Of a DNA stretch of 21,929 nucleotides, positions 1 through 8,321 are shown piece by piece. The notes under the pieces are model-generated. The model did no database searches, had not been told where the DNA came from, and saw only the letters and a program-made list of their open reading frames with translations. Every line of letters starts with the position of its first letter. Position 1 is the first letter of the stretch. The stretch covers positions 59,833-81,761 of the forward strand of contig CAMPET010000286.1 of the NCBI GenBank assembly GCA_946803715.1, read 5' to 3'. The translations under genes and the position numbers were made by a program. The stretch comes from Beroe ovata. Its lineage: Eukaryota; Ctenophora; Nuda; Beroida; Beroidae.

Positions 1-99
1 TGTAACCATGATGTAACCATGATGTAACCATGATGTAACCATGATGTAGCCATGATGTAACCATGATGTAGACATGATGTAGCCATGATGTAGCCATGA
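1..99. repeat. 11-bp tandem repeat (minisatellite), nine units
   Basis: Nine consecutive copies of the unit TGTAACCATGA run from the first base, with A/G changes at one or two positions in later copies (TGTAGCCATGA, TGTAGACATGA). The array probably continues to the left of the window. It lies in the intron just upstream of the first visible LRRK-like exon and has no coding potential that I can support. Confidence 0.95.
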
Positions 100-163
100 C
101 TCAATACTGCACAAGACACAACTCTCTCAGTCACTCACCCCCTCCTCTCTCCCCTCGTTGTAG

Positions 164-3100
164 AAGTACTGCAAAGTGTGAACGCTGCACTACAAGAGTT
201 GAATCAGCTGGATATCCTGGACTACCTCCCCACTATTGAGGGTGTGGTGTTTGTTAACGCCCTACAGAACAACAGTAGCAGTCTCACCCAGCTCAGACAG
301 AAAATTATCAGCGTGGCTGAACGGGCTGAGGCAGCTCCTGCTGGTGAGATACTGGTCCTAGCTTTACAATCAGATATCGCTTAGCCTTATCTGATCGTTT
401 AGTTTAGCGTAGCTGATCCTTTCCCATCTTGTTTCTTTACACATTTCCAATGATCAGATTCAAGGAACAAGTTGAACAAGAGGGTGAAAATCATGGGGGA
501 GAAAGTTCCTGCGTGCTTCCTGGTGGGCGGTTTTTCTGTTGTTATTCAGCTGTCATTCGAATCCCCTCCCCCCACAAACACACAAACACACACACACACA
601 CACTGTGTGTGTGGAAATAGGAGCGTTTAAACTGCTGGAAGACATTGAGAGAGCTGAGAGAGATANACACACACACACACACACTTGCAGGAATTGGAGA
701 GTTTTGTATCGGACTGCTCGCTGCTACCACACAACAAATACCACCCATTTCCAATTCTGGAACATGACGAGTTAGTGAAACAGCTGAAAGAGAAGGAGAT
801 TGACATCAGAGACGAGGACTTGGAAAATGTGGGTCTTACTGAGTTTATAATTGTGGACTATGATGAATGCGAGTCATTAATTGTAGACTGTGATCACACT
901 GCAGACACTATATTAGGCTATTGACTACTCCGCCGACACCCCCTTTTTGCCCTCAAAATGCCCCCTTTTCGCCCCCAAAGTGCCCTTTTTTCGCCCCCAG
1001 AATGGCCCTTTTGTGCCCCCTTTTTTCCCCCTTGGGTCCCCTTTTTGCCCGGTGCGTTCAATAATTGTAGACTGTGATCACAGTGAGACACTATGTTCCA
1101 GGCTGTTACATTTCTCCACGAATGCGGAGTGATGTTACACTACAACAGTTACACACAGGGACTCCGGCAGTTATACTTCATCAAGCCTGAGTGGTTGTCC
1201 GGCATATTTGCCAAGATCATTACCATTCCTGAAGTACACAATTGGTAAGCGGGATGGTTAAAATGAAAAGCAAATTGGGAAAACATCCTCGATGAGAGTT
1301 GAAAGCTATTTTTGTTATATTTTCTCACTCAGGGTGAAAGATGGCATTTTGAAGAAGAAGGATATGAAGATTCTGCTGGGTGATGAAATCAACAAATCTG
1401 ACCTCATCGAGAAGCTCATTTCCATAATGGAGAGGTGAGGGATCATACTCACCACATTTAAGACTCACCACACTGGCACACTATCACCACCTCTCTTCTC
1501 AACTCTTCTCAACTCAATCCCCCTCCGCTAAGGTTTGAGATTGTGCTCAATATAACGGAGGATGAGATACTCATCCCCTCCCATCTGCCCGAGGCAAGGC
1601 CCCCGGAACTCAGCTGCCCTCGGAATAACGAGGCTTCCCTCGAGAGATTGTACCGGATGCCGTACATTCCTCACGGCTTCTGGCCGAGGTGAGTTGATCG
1701 ACGTTCTTATGTTTGCCATAAGTCACGCGCTTCATGTCACGCAGTGTTTACAAATCACGCGCTTCTTGTCACGTGTCTGCATGTGTTGCTCACATCTCTT
1801 GATATAACATGATCTCAGGCTGTTAACGCGACTGGCACTCTTTGCCCCTGCTCGTGACATAGCTGGTCGACAGATGAAAAGAGTGATGTGGTGTACTGGG
1901 ATATATCTACAATCTGACACCACTGATGATAATGTAAGTACATGTTATGTGAAATCCATGAAGATAATATTGAGACAGCTGCTAATCCTGTCAATGAATA
2001 GCATGGGAAATGTGGAAGGATGGTATTCAAAATCTATGATCCGTATAATGCTCTTATCTCCTTGCAGGCGCCATATTTCCTGGTGGAAGAGTCAGATCAC
2101 AAAGTTGTCCGGATAGAGACCACCATGTGTTTCCAAGGGTCTCTACTGCTAGGTCGCATAGTCTACCACATCGACACTCTAGTCAAAGAGTGGTATCAAG
2201 GTTTGATTGGGAAGGATATCCACGGAAAACCCAAAGTGGAGTACTTGGTCCCGTGTAGACTATGCCGGTCAGCCGGTTTGTCAGACCCCAACTTCACGCT
2301 GCAAGATCTGGTCAGTGAAGGTGAGGTTGGGGATGTGGCGACGTGTTCGAACAACCACACGGTCGACATAGCCAGCGTGGCGCCTGATGTCATGCTGATG
2401 GATTTCGGTGATAAGTTGATCAAGGAGAGTGATATGGATATCAATATATCGAGTAGCCTGGGTAAGGGGACCCAGGGTTCAGTCTGTGTGGGGACCACTG
2501 GAGGTGCGAGGGTCGCGGTGAAGATGTTCGGGGGGAGCACCAAGGAACAGGACTACGAGGAACATCCCCATAATGAACTCCGCCAGGAAGCTTCAATCCT
2601 CAGACTCCTCAACCATCCCTCCGTTGTGAAGTTTGTGGGCGTGGTCCACAGACCAAGGTGCATTGTTCTCGAACTCGCTGAGTACGGCTCACTTGATGCG
2701 CTCATCAAGAACAGTCCTCTATCTCGCATCTTCACTCACAGAGTACTCATACAAGTTAGTGAGGGACTGGATTACCTTCACCGACAGAATGTGATCTTCC
2801 GAGATTTGAAGCCGCAGAACATCCTCATAGTCTCTAAAGACATGGGGGTTCCGATGAATGCCAAGTTGTCCGATTTTGGGGTATCGGGGCTGACCACTGA
2901 TGAGGGATTGTTGAGTTATGCAGGGACGACTGGGTACATGGCACCCAACATAACCGGTAAACACATATACGACACAAGTGTGGATGTGTTTTCATTCGGG
3001 ATTCTAATACGAGAGCTTCTCACTGGGAAGCGGGTCCTGAGCGAACTGAACTTCCCTAATCAAATAAAGGGTGCATTCATGGACGGTCGAGCAATCCTGA

Positions 3101-4407
3101 GGCAGGAAACTGGGTGGATTGACTTGACACAACTCCTCAATGAGTGTGTGAACCCCAATCCAGAGGAACGACCAAGTGCTCTCGAGATAACGGATATTTT
3201 GAGCCGCGCAGACACGATATGCTTGAGAAGCGTTCACCCAACTCTAACCGATAGTGGCTCCAGTCTCCAAGAGTGCATTGTCATGGACAAGGGACATGAT
3301 ACGGAGCTGTGGGCCAAAGTCCGGATGTCAGAGAGCAGTCTCGCGAAGTATGGAGTTTCCGTCATATCTCTGCGCAGCTTGACCGTCATCCGCACAATAG
3401 CCGTGCCCGAATATGAAGAATTTATCTGCATCTGCAGCTTTATGGGTAATTCTGTATTTCTAGGAGGTTCCCAGGGCAGAATAATAGTTCTCGATGCGAG
3501 CACTTACTCAGTTGAGTATGAGACTCATATCCCGGCTCCAAGAGAAGACCTGCACAATCTGAATATATTGTCCATGGTGGCTCTCACTGCCCTGGATACG
3601 CCGCTTCTTGTGATGGGACTGGGGAATGGACAGCTCTATGTTTTCTCGGAGGAGGACGTGAGAGAGGACAGGCTTAACACGTGCACCAAGGTGGTGACTG
3701 TGGAAAAGAACAAACCCGTGACTAAGATATGCACGTGTGGAGGTCACGTGCTTGCCGCTCTACACCAAATCATACACGTGTTCAACACGGAGTTCGACAA
3801 GATATTCGTGTTTGACATGCAGGAGCAACGCACACAAAATCACATCACCAAGATGTGTGTCTTGGGTAGCAATGTCTGGGTGGCGCTCCATAACGCTAGT
3901 GTGGTCCAAGTCTGCAGGCTGAAGAAGGGTTCCGGCGGGAAAAATGTCTCTCTCGAGGTGAATAAGAGGAAAATTGTCGATGTAAAGGAGTTAATTAAAG
4001 AACTCCCGCCCACCTCTGTCGATCCTGGGCCATCCTTCTCCCCCTTTCACCCGACTGTGCGCTGCCTGAACACCTCTCTTGCCAGCAGTGAGGATTACAA
4101 CCACGACTTGAGGATAACTTGTATGGTATCGGGAGATAATTGTGTTTTCCTGGGCTTGAGAAGTGGCATACTCATACAGCTTGATACATCGAGTTACAAG
4201 ATCAAGTTTGTGTGCAGGAGACACAGGGGTCCCCTCCGGGTTATTGTCCCGCATGGTTCTCATGATGTGGCTACTTTCGGGGATGAGGTCCTTGATTTCC
4301 GAGGAAATGTGATCCCCGGGGCGAACGCTTGTTCGTGGAATATCGGCGAGGAGGTGGAGACACTGAATCGGTATTTGCATGCTCGAAAGTCGATGGTGCG
4401 ATTGTAA
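164..4407 (+). CDS. LRRK: LRRK-like Roc-COR protein kinase, 5'-partial, nine visible exons
   Basis: Exons by splice phase: 164-343, 458-522 (or to 529), 621-662, 691-828, 1102-1244, 1333-1434, 1533-1688, 1819-1933 and 2068-4407; stop TAA at 4405. The first exon resembles the end of a Roc GTPase domain. COR follows; segments such as LRQLYFIKPEWLS and RMPYIPHGFW match the LRRK COR pattern. The last exon holds the kinase and a beta-strand-rich C-terminal domain in the position of the LRRK WD40 propeller. LRRK proteins are large cytoplasmic GTPase-kinases acting in membrane-trafficking and cytoskeletal signalling (family knowledge). N-terminal repeats and the GTPase P-loop lie left of the window. 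The exon 2/3 junction is ambiguous, and the exon 3 donor is missing beside an N at 666. An open frame starts at 2020, but the pyrimidine-rich acceptor ending at 2067 gives a better COR alignment. Confidence 0.88.
574..612. repeat. CA repeat meeting TG repeat in intron
   Basis: An imperfect (CA)n run changes directly into (TG)n, so the tract can fold on itself. It lies immediately upstream of the small third exon (621-662) of the LRRK-like gene and replaces the usual polypyrimidine tract there. Confidence 0.85.
665..684. repeat. CA microsatellite with an unresolved base
   Basis: A short (CA)n run begins with an N at 666, exactly where a GT donor for the exon 621-662 is expected. The sequence there reads GATANAC, so no donor is visible. 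An assembly or read error in the repeat is the simplest explanation. Confidence 0.8.
829..1101 (+). other. Intron with duplicated 3' splice-site region and C/T-rich insert
   Basis: The segment at 878-912 is repeated at 1062-1096: TAATTGTAGACTGTGATCAC in both, then a similar sequence leading to an AG before GCT. Between the copies is a C-run/T-run tract (about 940-1050). The second copy ends in the acceptor TTCCAG used at 1101 (inferred from COR continuity); the first ends in TATTAG followed by GCTATTGA, which stops at once. Confidence 0.6.
2068..4407 (+). CDS. LRRK: Last LRRK-like exon: COR-B end, kinase domain, C-terminal propeller-like domain
   Basis: A single 2,340-nt exon. After the end of COR there is a Cys pair (CRLC, about 2254-2265) and a later C..NNH motif, reminiscent of LRRK1. 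Kinase landmarks: glycine loop GKGTQGSV at 2461-2484; VAVK with the ATP-binding Lys at 2521-2523; catalytic loop FRDLKPQN from 2797 (Phe where most kinases have His and LRRK2 has Tyr); DFG at 2872-2880; and GYMAPN near 2932-2949 (Asn where most kinases have Glu in APE). The catalytic Asp and Lys are intact, so the kinase could be active. About 400 residues follow with short beta-strand blocks such as VFLGGSQGRIIVLD and VFLGLRSGILIQLD, consistent with a WD40-type propeller. Confidence 0.9.
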   Translation, partial: APYFLVEESDHKVVRIETTMCFQGSLLLGRIVYHIDTLVKEWYQGLIGKDIHGKPKVEYLVPCRLCRSAGLSDPNFTLQDLVSEGEVGDVATCSNNHTVDIASVAPDVMLMDFGDKLIKESDMDINISSSLGKGTQGSVCVGTTGGARVAVKMFGGSTKEQDYEEHPHNELRQEASILRLLNHPSVVKFVGVVHRPRCIVLELAEYGSLDALIKNSPLSRIFTHRVLIQVSEGLDYLHRQNVIFRDLKPQNILIVSKDMGVPMNAKLSDFGVSGLTTDEGLLSYAGTTGYMAPNITGKHIYDTSVDVFSFGILIRELLTGKRVLSELNFPNQIKGAFMDGRAILRQETGWIDLTQLLNECVNPNPEERPSALEITDILSRADTICLRSVHPTLTDSGSSLQECIVMDKGHDTELWAKVRMSESSLAKYGVSVISLRSLTVIRTIAVPEYEEFICICSFMGNSVFLGGSQGRIIVLDASTYSVEYETHIPAPREDLHNLNILSMVALTALDTPLLVMGLGNGQLYVFSEEDVREDRLNTCTKVVTVEKNKPVTKICTCGGHVLAALHQIIHVFNTEFDKIFVFDMQEQRTQNHITKMCVLGSNVWVALHNASVVQVCRLKKGSGGKNVSLEVNKRKIVDVKELIKELPPTSVDPGPSFSPFHPTVRCLNTSLASSEDYNHDLRITCMVSGDNCVFLGLRSGILIQLDTSSYKIKFVCRRHRGPLRVIVPHGSHDVATFGDEVLDFRGNVIPGANACSWNIGEEVETLNRYLHARKSMVRL

Positions 4408-4476
4408 ATGATAAATCGAGGGATTGAATAAGATTAAGATTGAAATTGAATTAGCTAAATCTAATGACTTAATGAA

Positions 4477-4482
4477 AATAAA
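4477..4482 (+). promoter_or_regulatory. Polyadenylation signal AATAAA of the LRRK-like gene
   Basis: A canonical AATAAA lies about 70 nt after the stop codon, in AT-rich DNA. A second AATAAA is at 4559-4564, followed by a T run. Either could direct 3' end formation. Confidence 0.55.
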
Positions 4483-5097
4483 ATTTACTTTTGGTATGGG
4501 CTGAGATTGTTGAATCAGAATGTGTGTTGCTGTCGTTGATTATTTTTATTCAGAGTGCAATAAATTTTTTTTAGTGCAATTAATCTGACTTGAGTGCAAT
4601 TAATTTAAGTTTTAACTTGAGATTGTCATACAATTAAAACTAAACGTATCAGACCACTGTTTAGTAGAAGTATCACTTCTAAAGTTCTAATATTTAGCTC
4701 AGTGAACTAAAGAATAACTTTAAGTTTACAACTTTACAACTTGCACAACCCGCCATCGACAGGCTTTTTACTCAAATTACTCAACAACAGCACATGAGTG
4801 ATGACATCGCCAGAAATTGAAGAGTTTGGTCATGACTAGGTCTTTTTGATTTTAAAACTAAGCTCGGTTGTGCGGGACGGTTTTTAATTTTAAGTTTAAC
4901 AATAGCTAAAGCTTTAAGTTTACTTTGATTGTGCTAGTGATACGTTGATAATGATAGTGATACTGATAGTGATATGTCGATTTGATTTTCATGATTTACT
5001 GATTTAGTTCAATTTCAAATTTCAATGCTCTAATTGTATGACGGGTTTTATTGTTCTCACGGTGGCACGTTGTTGTCTGGTTAAGGTTGTCATACTG

Positions 5098-5205
5098 TTG
5101 TAGGATTTCACCCTACCCTTGCTGGCGGGATTTTATCCCTGGCGGATTTATCCGTCGGGGCGGATTGAAAATCGCGCGCACCGACGGTAGGGTAAAATCC
5201 TACAA
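5098..5205. mobile_element. 108-bp MITE with 19-bp terminal inverted repeats and perfect 9-bp TSD
   Basis: The left end TTGTAGGATTTCACCCTAC (5098-5116) is matched by its reverse complement at 5187-5205 with one mismatch. The element is flanked by identical 9-bp direct repeats GTCATACTG at 5089-5097 and 5206-5214, the signature of a transposition event. It is far too short to code for a transposase. A 9-bp TSD is typical of Mutator-like (MULE) elements, but the superfamily is inferred from that length alone. A degenerate relative lies at 5928-6022. Confidence 0.88.
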
Positions 5206-5232
5206 GTCATACTGTCACTGACAGTATAAGTA

Positions 5233-5299
5233 TGACTGCAGAATGTCAGATTTTATCTGACAGTGTCACTGTCAGATAAAATCTGACATTCTGCAGTCA
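5233..5299. repeat. 67-bp near-perfect palindrome (33-nt arms, 1-nt loop)
   Basis: The left arm 5233-5265 (starting TGACTGCAGAATGTCAGATT) is the exact reverse complement of 5267-5299, with one T between them. It could extrude as a cruciform or form a long RNA hairpin. The arm contains GTCAGATTTTATCTG, close to the end of the inverted-repeat element at 21189-21284. It could be a collapsed MITE of that group. Confidence 0.93.
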
Positions 5300-5325
5300 A
5301 CTGCAACCCACGTCGCGTTGCAGTT
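5298..5325. repeat. Small hairpin next to the palindrome
   Basis: AACTGCAA (5298-5305) pairs with TTGCAGTT (5318-5325) across an 11- to 12-nt GC-rich loop. It starts inside the end of the larger palindrome. No function is evident. Confidence 0.6.
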
Positions 5326-5586
5326 TCACATTGTCAATGCCTGTCGATGATACAGCTGCATGGTCAGTGATATAGTATATATCCTGGGCCTGGTTTCGCG
5401 CGCGCGCTGATAACGCGAACGTGTTCCCGCGCTGCGTAACCAAATACTCCGCGCGTCTCGTCTCCGTGGTTTGGTCTTTCAGTTTCACTGACTAGGAGTA
5501 TAGAACAGGTGCGCCGCGACAGCATGAGGGCCTTCATGCTTGAAGGGTTTTTAACCCTACAGCTACCGTCGGCGCCGCGCAATTTT

Positions 5587-5705
5587 TTGCCGGATGTTAT
5601 CTGTCCACTGTTTCTTGCGCGCGCCTTCATTGTTCATCAAAGGCCTGTTTCAATTTTTAATGAAGATGCGCGCTCCGCGCGCAAAAAACAGTGAACATCC
5701 GGCAA
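5587..5705. mobile_element. 119-bp GC-rich inverted-repeat element (MITE-like)
   Basis: The left terminus TTGCCGGATGTT (5587-5598) is the exact reverse complement of AACATCCGGCAA (5694-5705). The inversion continues inward through CACTGTTT and TTGCGCGCG blocks on both sides with small gaps. I found no clear target-site duplication. The interior order (TATCTG, CTGTTTCT, GCGCGCG, CCTTC) resembles the element at 21189-21284, suggesting a shared family. Confidence 0.72.
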
Positions 5706-5927
5706 GTGCGATTGTAATTCCGCTTGGCTGTCGATGATACATGATAGCTCCTTTCGAAAATTATATCAAGGTCGATGATAGACTGTTCTGCATGCTTTAG
5801 AAATTTAAGAAATAAACATTTTGGCTTCTGGGTATATTTCTGATCGATTCACATATATCATAAATTTTATGTCAAACATATTATAGATTCTATGAAAAAT
5901 AGTTTTCTCCAAAAGACAATTTTGACT

Positions 5928-6022
5928 TACAGGATTACTCCCTGGCCCTACCCCCGCTGGTGGAATTTTATACCTGAGTTGAATTTTGATTGCTGGCGCC
6001 AACGATAGGAAAGACCATACAA
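5928..6022. mobile_element. Degenerate 95-bp copy of the same MITE family, perfect 9-bp TSD
   Basis: The interior reads CCCTACCCCCGCTGGTGGAATTTTAT, which aligns with CCCTACCCTTGCTGGCGGGATTTTAT in the element at 5098. The right end CATACAA and left end TACAGGATT are diverged versions of the termini. Direct repeats ATTTTGACT at 5919-5927 and 6023-6031 flank it exactly. It is an older insertion of the same family. Confidence 0.78.
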
Positions 6023-6467
6023 ATTTTGACTTATTGAATAATAATTGGATTATTCAATTTGAAAAATTGAAAATTTTCGATGGCTAATTCAGCCCTCACA
6101 ACTTTTTCAATCTTCCACCATGCATGCCTGCTGATTGCATGGTCTGCAGCTGAAAAAGGAATAAGATCATACAGCAACAAGCATGATCCATGACCATAGT
6201 TTCATGTAGCGATGAAACTTTATCTGCTATTGAAGGAAATTTAAAGGTTAACAATAAATTTTGAAAATAGCTGGAATACTCTTGGGAATAATCCTACAAC
6301 ATTCATTGAATCTCTTTCTGAATCTTTTAAACTTGTGACTTGCCTTTATTATATAATTTGATTACTGCCGACTGGCTGAGTCAACAATGTTGACATAATG
6401 CATTAATACCTTATTTGTCATTTTGTTCAAAGAAATAACAATTTTCAGCTCAATTCATGACCAAGAA

Positions 6468-8321
6468 ATGATCTCAAATGAAAGGATCAAAAGCAATGCT
6501 AATGAAAAGTCTGAGACTGGTGAACGTTCCTCTTCAGCATTATCAAGGAACAGTAATGAGAATTCTGATCCAGAAGTCAACCATAATGGATATACAGAAT
6601 CTGGTTCAACCAGCACTTTGAAGGGGAGAAGACCAGCTTCTGCTTCTTCCGCAGTTCAAAAGTCGAGACCGACATCTGCAGCTTCTTTCATAGAACCGTT
6701 GAGGGCAAGATCTGACAATTCCTCTAAAACCACAATTTTAGATATTGATGGTGATGAGAGCATTATGACTGTGAGCTATTTCACCTGACTGTCAAGTGTT
6801 TGTATCTTATTCTCAACCTGCAACTTTGACCTATTTCAAGTAATTTTCATTCAGGACATCTTTATACCTGACATGGATCCTTTCCCTGTCGTTGCTGAAG
6901 ATGACAACTTGTTTGTTATTGAGGAAGAAATTGAGGAGCTTCCAGCAATTGACATTTTCACTAGCAACATGGGACGTGAGTGTCCACACTACAAAAAGCA
7001 TGGTTTTTCTTATAAATTCCTGACAACCCCATGTATTATACACGGATACTTTGTTAGCTCACAACTACCTATCATCCCAGAACCCGGTGAAGAAGTTGCC
7101 ACACCTCGTGATGAAATTGATGTCCCTCAGCTGCTGGATGAGTTGCACAGTGTACCAACCCAGCTTGCTGCAACAGAACCCCCCAAGGTTCCACAGTGGT
7201 TATACATGAACGAGTTGCTAATCTGACATATTGGTTTTCAGAAGATCTGAGCATGTTAAGATAATGCAGCAATTTGATGAATCACTTATCAGGAGATTTT
7301 TCCAGACAGAAGACTCCCTGAAGCAGTAGAACGACAACTGGATTTACCTGGCCGTGACGATTACATGTCCGAGTTTGATTCTGAAGCAAGGCAGGATGTT
7401 CTGTTAGTGGGGAATATATCTTTAGAAGAGATAAAGGTATTTTTTTACTAACTGTTGGGTGTTAAAACCGAATAAATGTCTTACTTTCATAAGAAGATAT
7501 GGTCTTACAATTGATGCAGAATCTCTCCCTTTCAGGCAGAAGAACAGAGATTAAGGGAGGAGCATATAAAATTCCAGGATCAGGAATCAAGACTCCATGC
7601 CGAGAGAAAAGACCAGGTGGTCAGACAGACTGAGTTAGCAAAAGGTGAAGTAACCGATTTGGCAAAGAGAAAAAGGAAGGAGCTTGCTACTAAAGAGGTA
7701 GGGGCTAATAAAGTTGATTTTGGTTTAATCGCAGAACACTTTTTAATGTCCATTACTGCCAATATACCATGAGGGTGAGAATCTATAGTATGAACGTCAC
7801 CACTATCCATGGATTGATATCCTCATTACATCATCATTGCTCAGAAACATCTAGCTGCTAGGAGGAGGCTGTATCACAATGAGGTTCAGGCTGCATTTCG
7901 TCGGGCACAGTCACAACTTCTCTATGCTGTGAAGGAGAGACGAGCAGAAGTAGAGGTAATAACAATGACTAAATTAGTCACAGCTATCAAATGAGATCCA
8001 ACTGATAGTAATCCATATGGTACGACTGTTAGTAATCTTAATTGTATTGAAGAGGTCTCCGGGCATACTACAGGCAATTCTTGACAATTGAACATAGTAT
8101 GGAATGCTCAATAGATCTGAAACTTATTCCAGAAAAAGTTACCCAACACATAGCCATTCCAGAAAAAGTTACCCAACACATAGCCACCTGTACCCCTCAG
8201 ACTATGTACGGTGATCTAATTCTCGCCGACTCGCAATACGGCGGAAACAGTGGGAGACGGTGGAAAGTGGACTGGAACAGAGCTCCACAGCCGACCCAGA
8301 TTAAACTCAGATCACTCAGAG
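6468..8321 (+). CDS. N-terminal exon block of the long gene (low-complexity then charged helical)
   Basis: The first exon is rich in Ser, Asn and Glu, with RRPASASSA and SRPTSAASF motifs typical of disordered, phosphorylatable tails. Acidic segments follow ([14 protein letters not shown]), then [20 protein letters not shown]. Exons 7536-7697 and 7845-7955 are dominated by Glu, Arg, Lys and Gln and should form a long helix or coiled coil. The last exon contains an in-frame 30-bp duplication ([10 protein letters not shown] twice, 8125-8184) and ends in [20 protein letters not shown], the start of the C2-like part. Its donor at 8321 leaves phase 1, completed by the acceptor at 15092. Confidence 0.72.

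Larger units (their letters stand above)
4408..6448. other. AT-rich intergenic region with inverted-repeat elements
   Basis: No supportable coding exon lies between the LRRK-like stop and the first exon of the next gene. The region holds the 3' UTR and polyadenylation signals of the first gene, two related MITEs (5098-5205, 5928-6022), a near-perfect palindrome (5233-5299), a small hairpin (5298-5325) and a GC-rich inverted-repeat element (5587-5705). The last 400 nt are AT-rich and probably include the promoter or 5' UTR of the long gene, but I see no clear TATA box. Confidence 0.6.

Noticed and set aside
1-99. CRISPR-like array
   Set aside because: Units are contiguous 11-mers without unique spacers, in a eukaryotic intron; this is a minisatellite.
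2020-2067. Extension of the LRRK-like last exon to an ATG at 2020
   Set aside because: A strong pyrimidine tract and CAG end at 2067, and joining exon 1819-1933 to 2068 keeps phase and matches the COR alignment better.
2196-4380. Minus-strand open frames across the LRRK-like exon
   Set aside because: They are shadows of a well-supported + strand kinase exon and show no domain.
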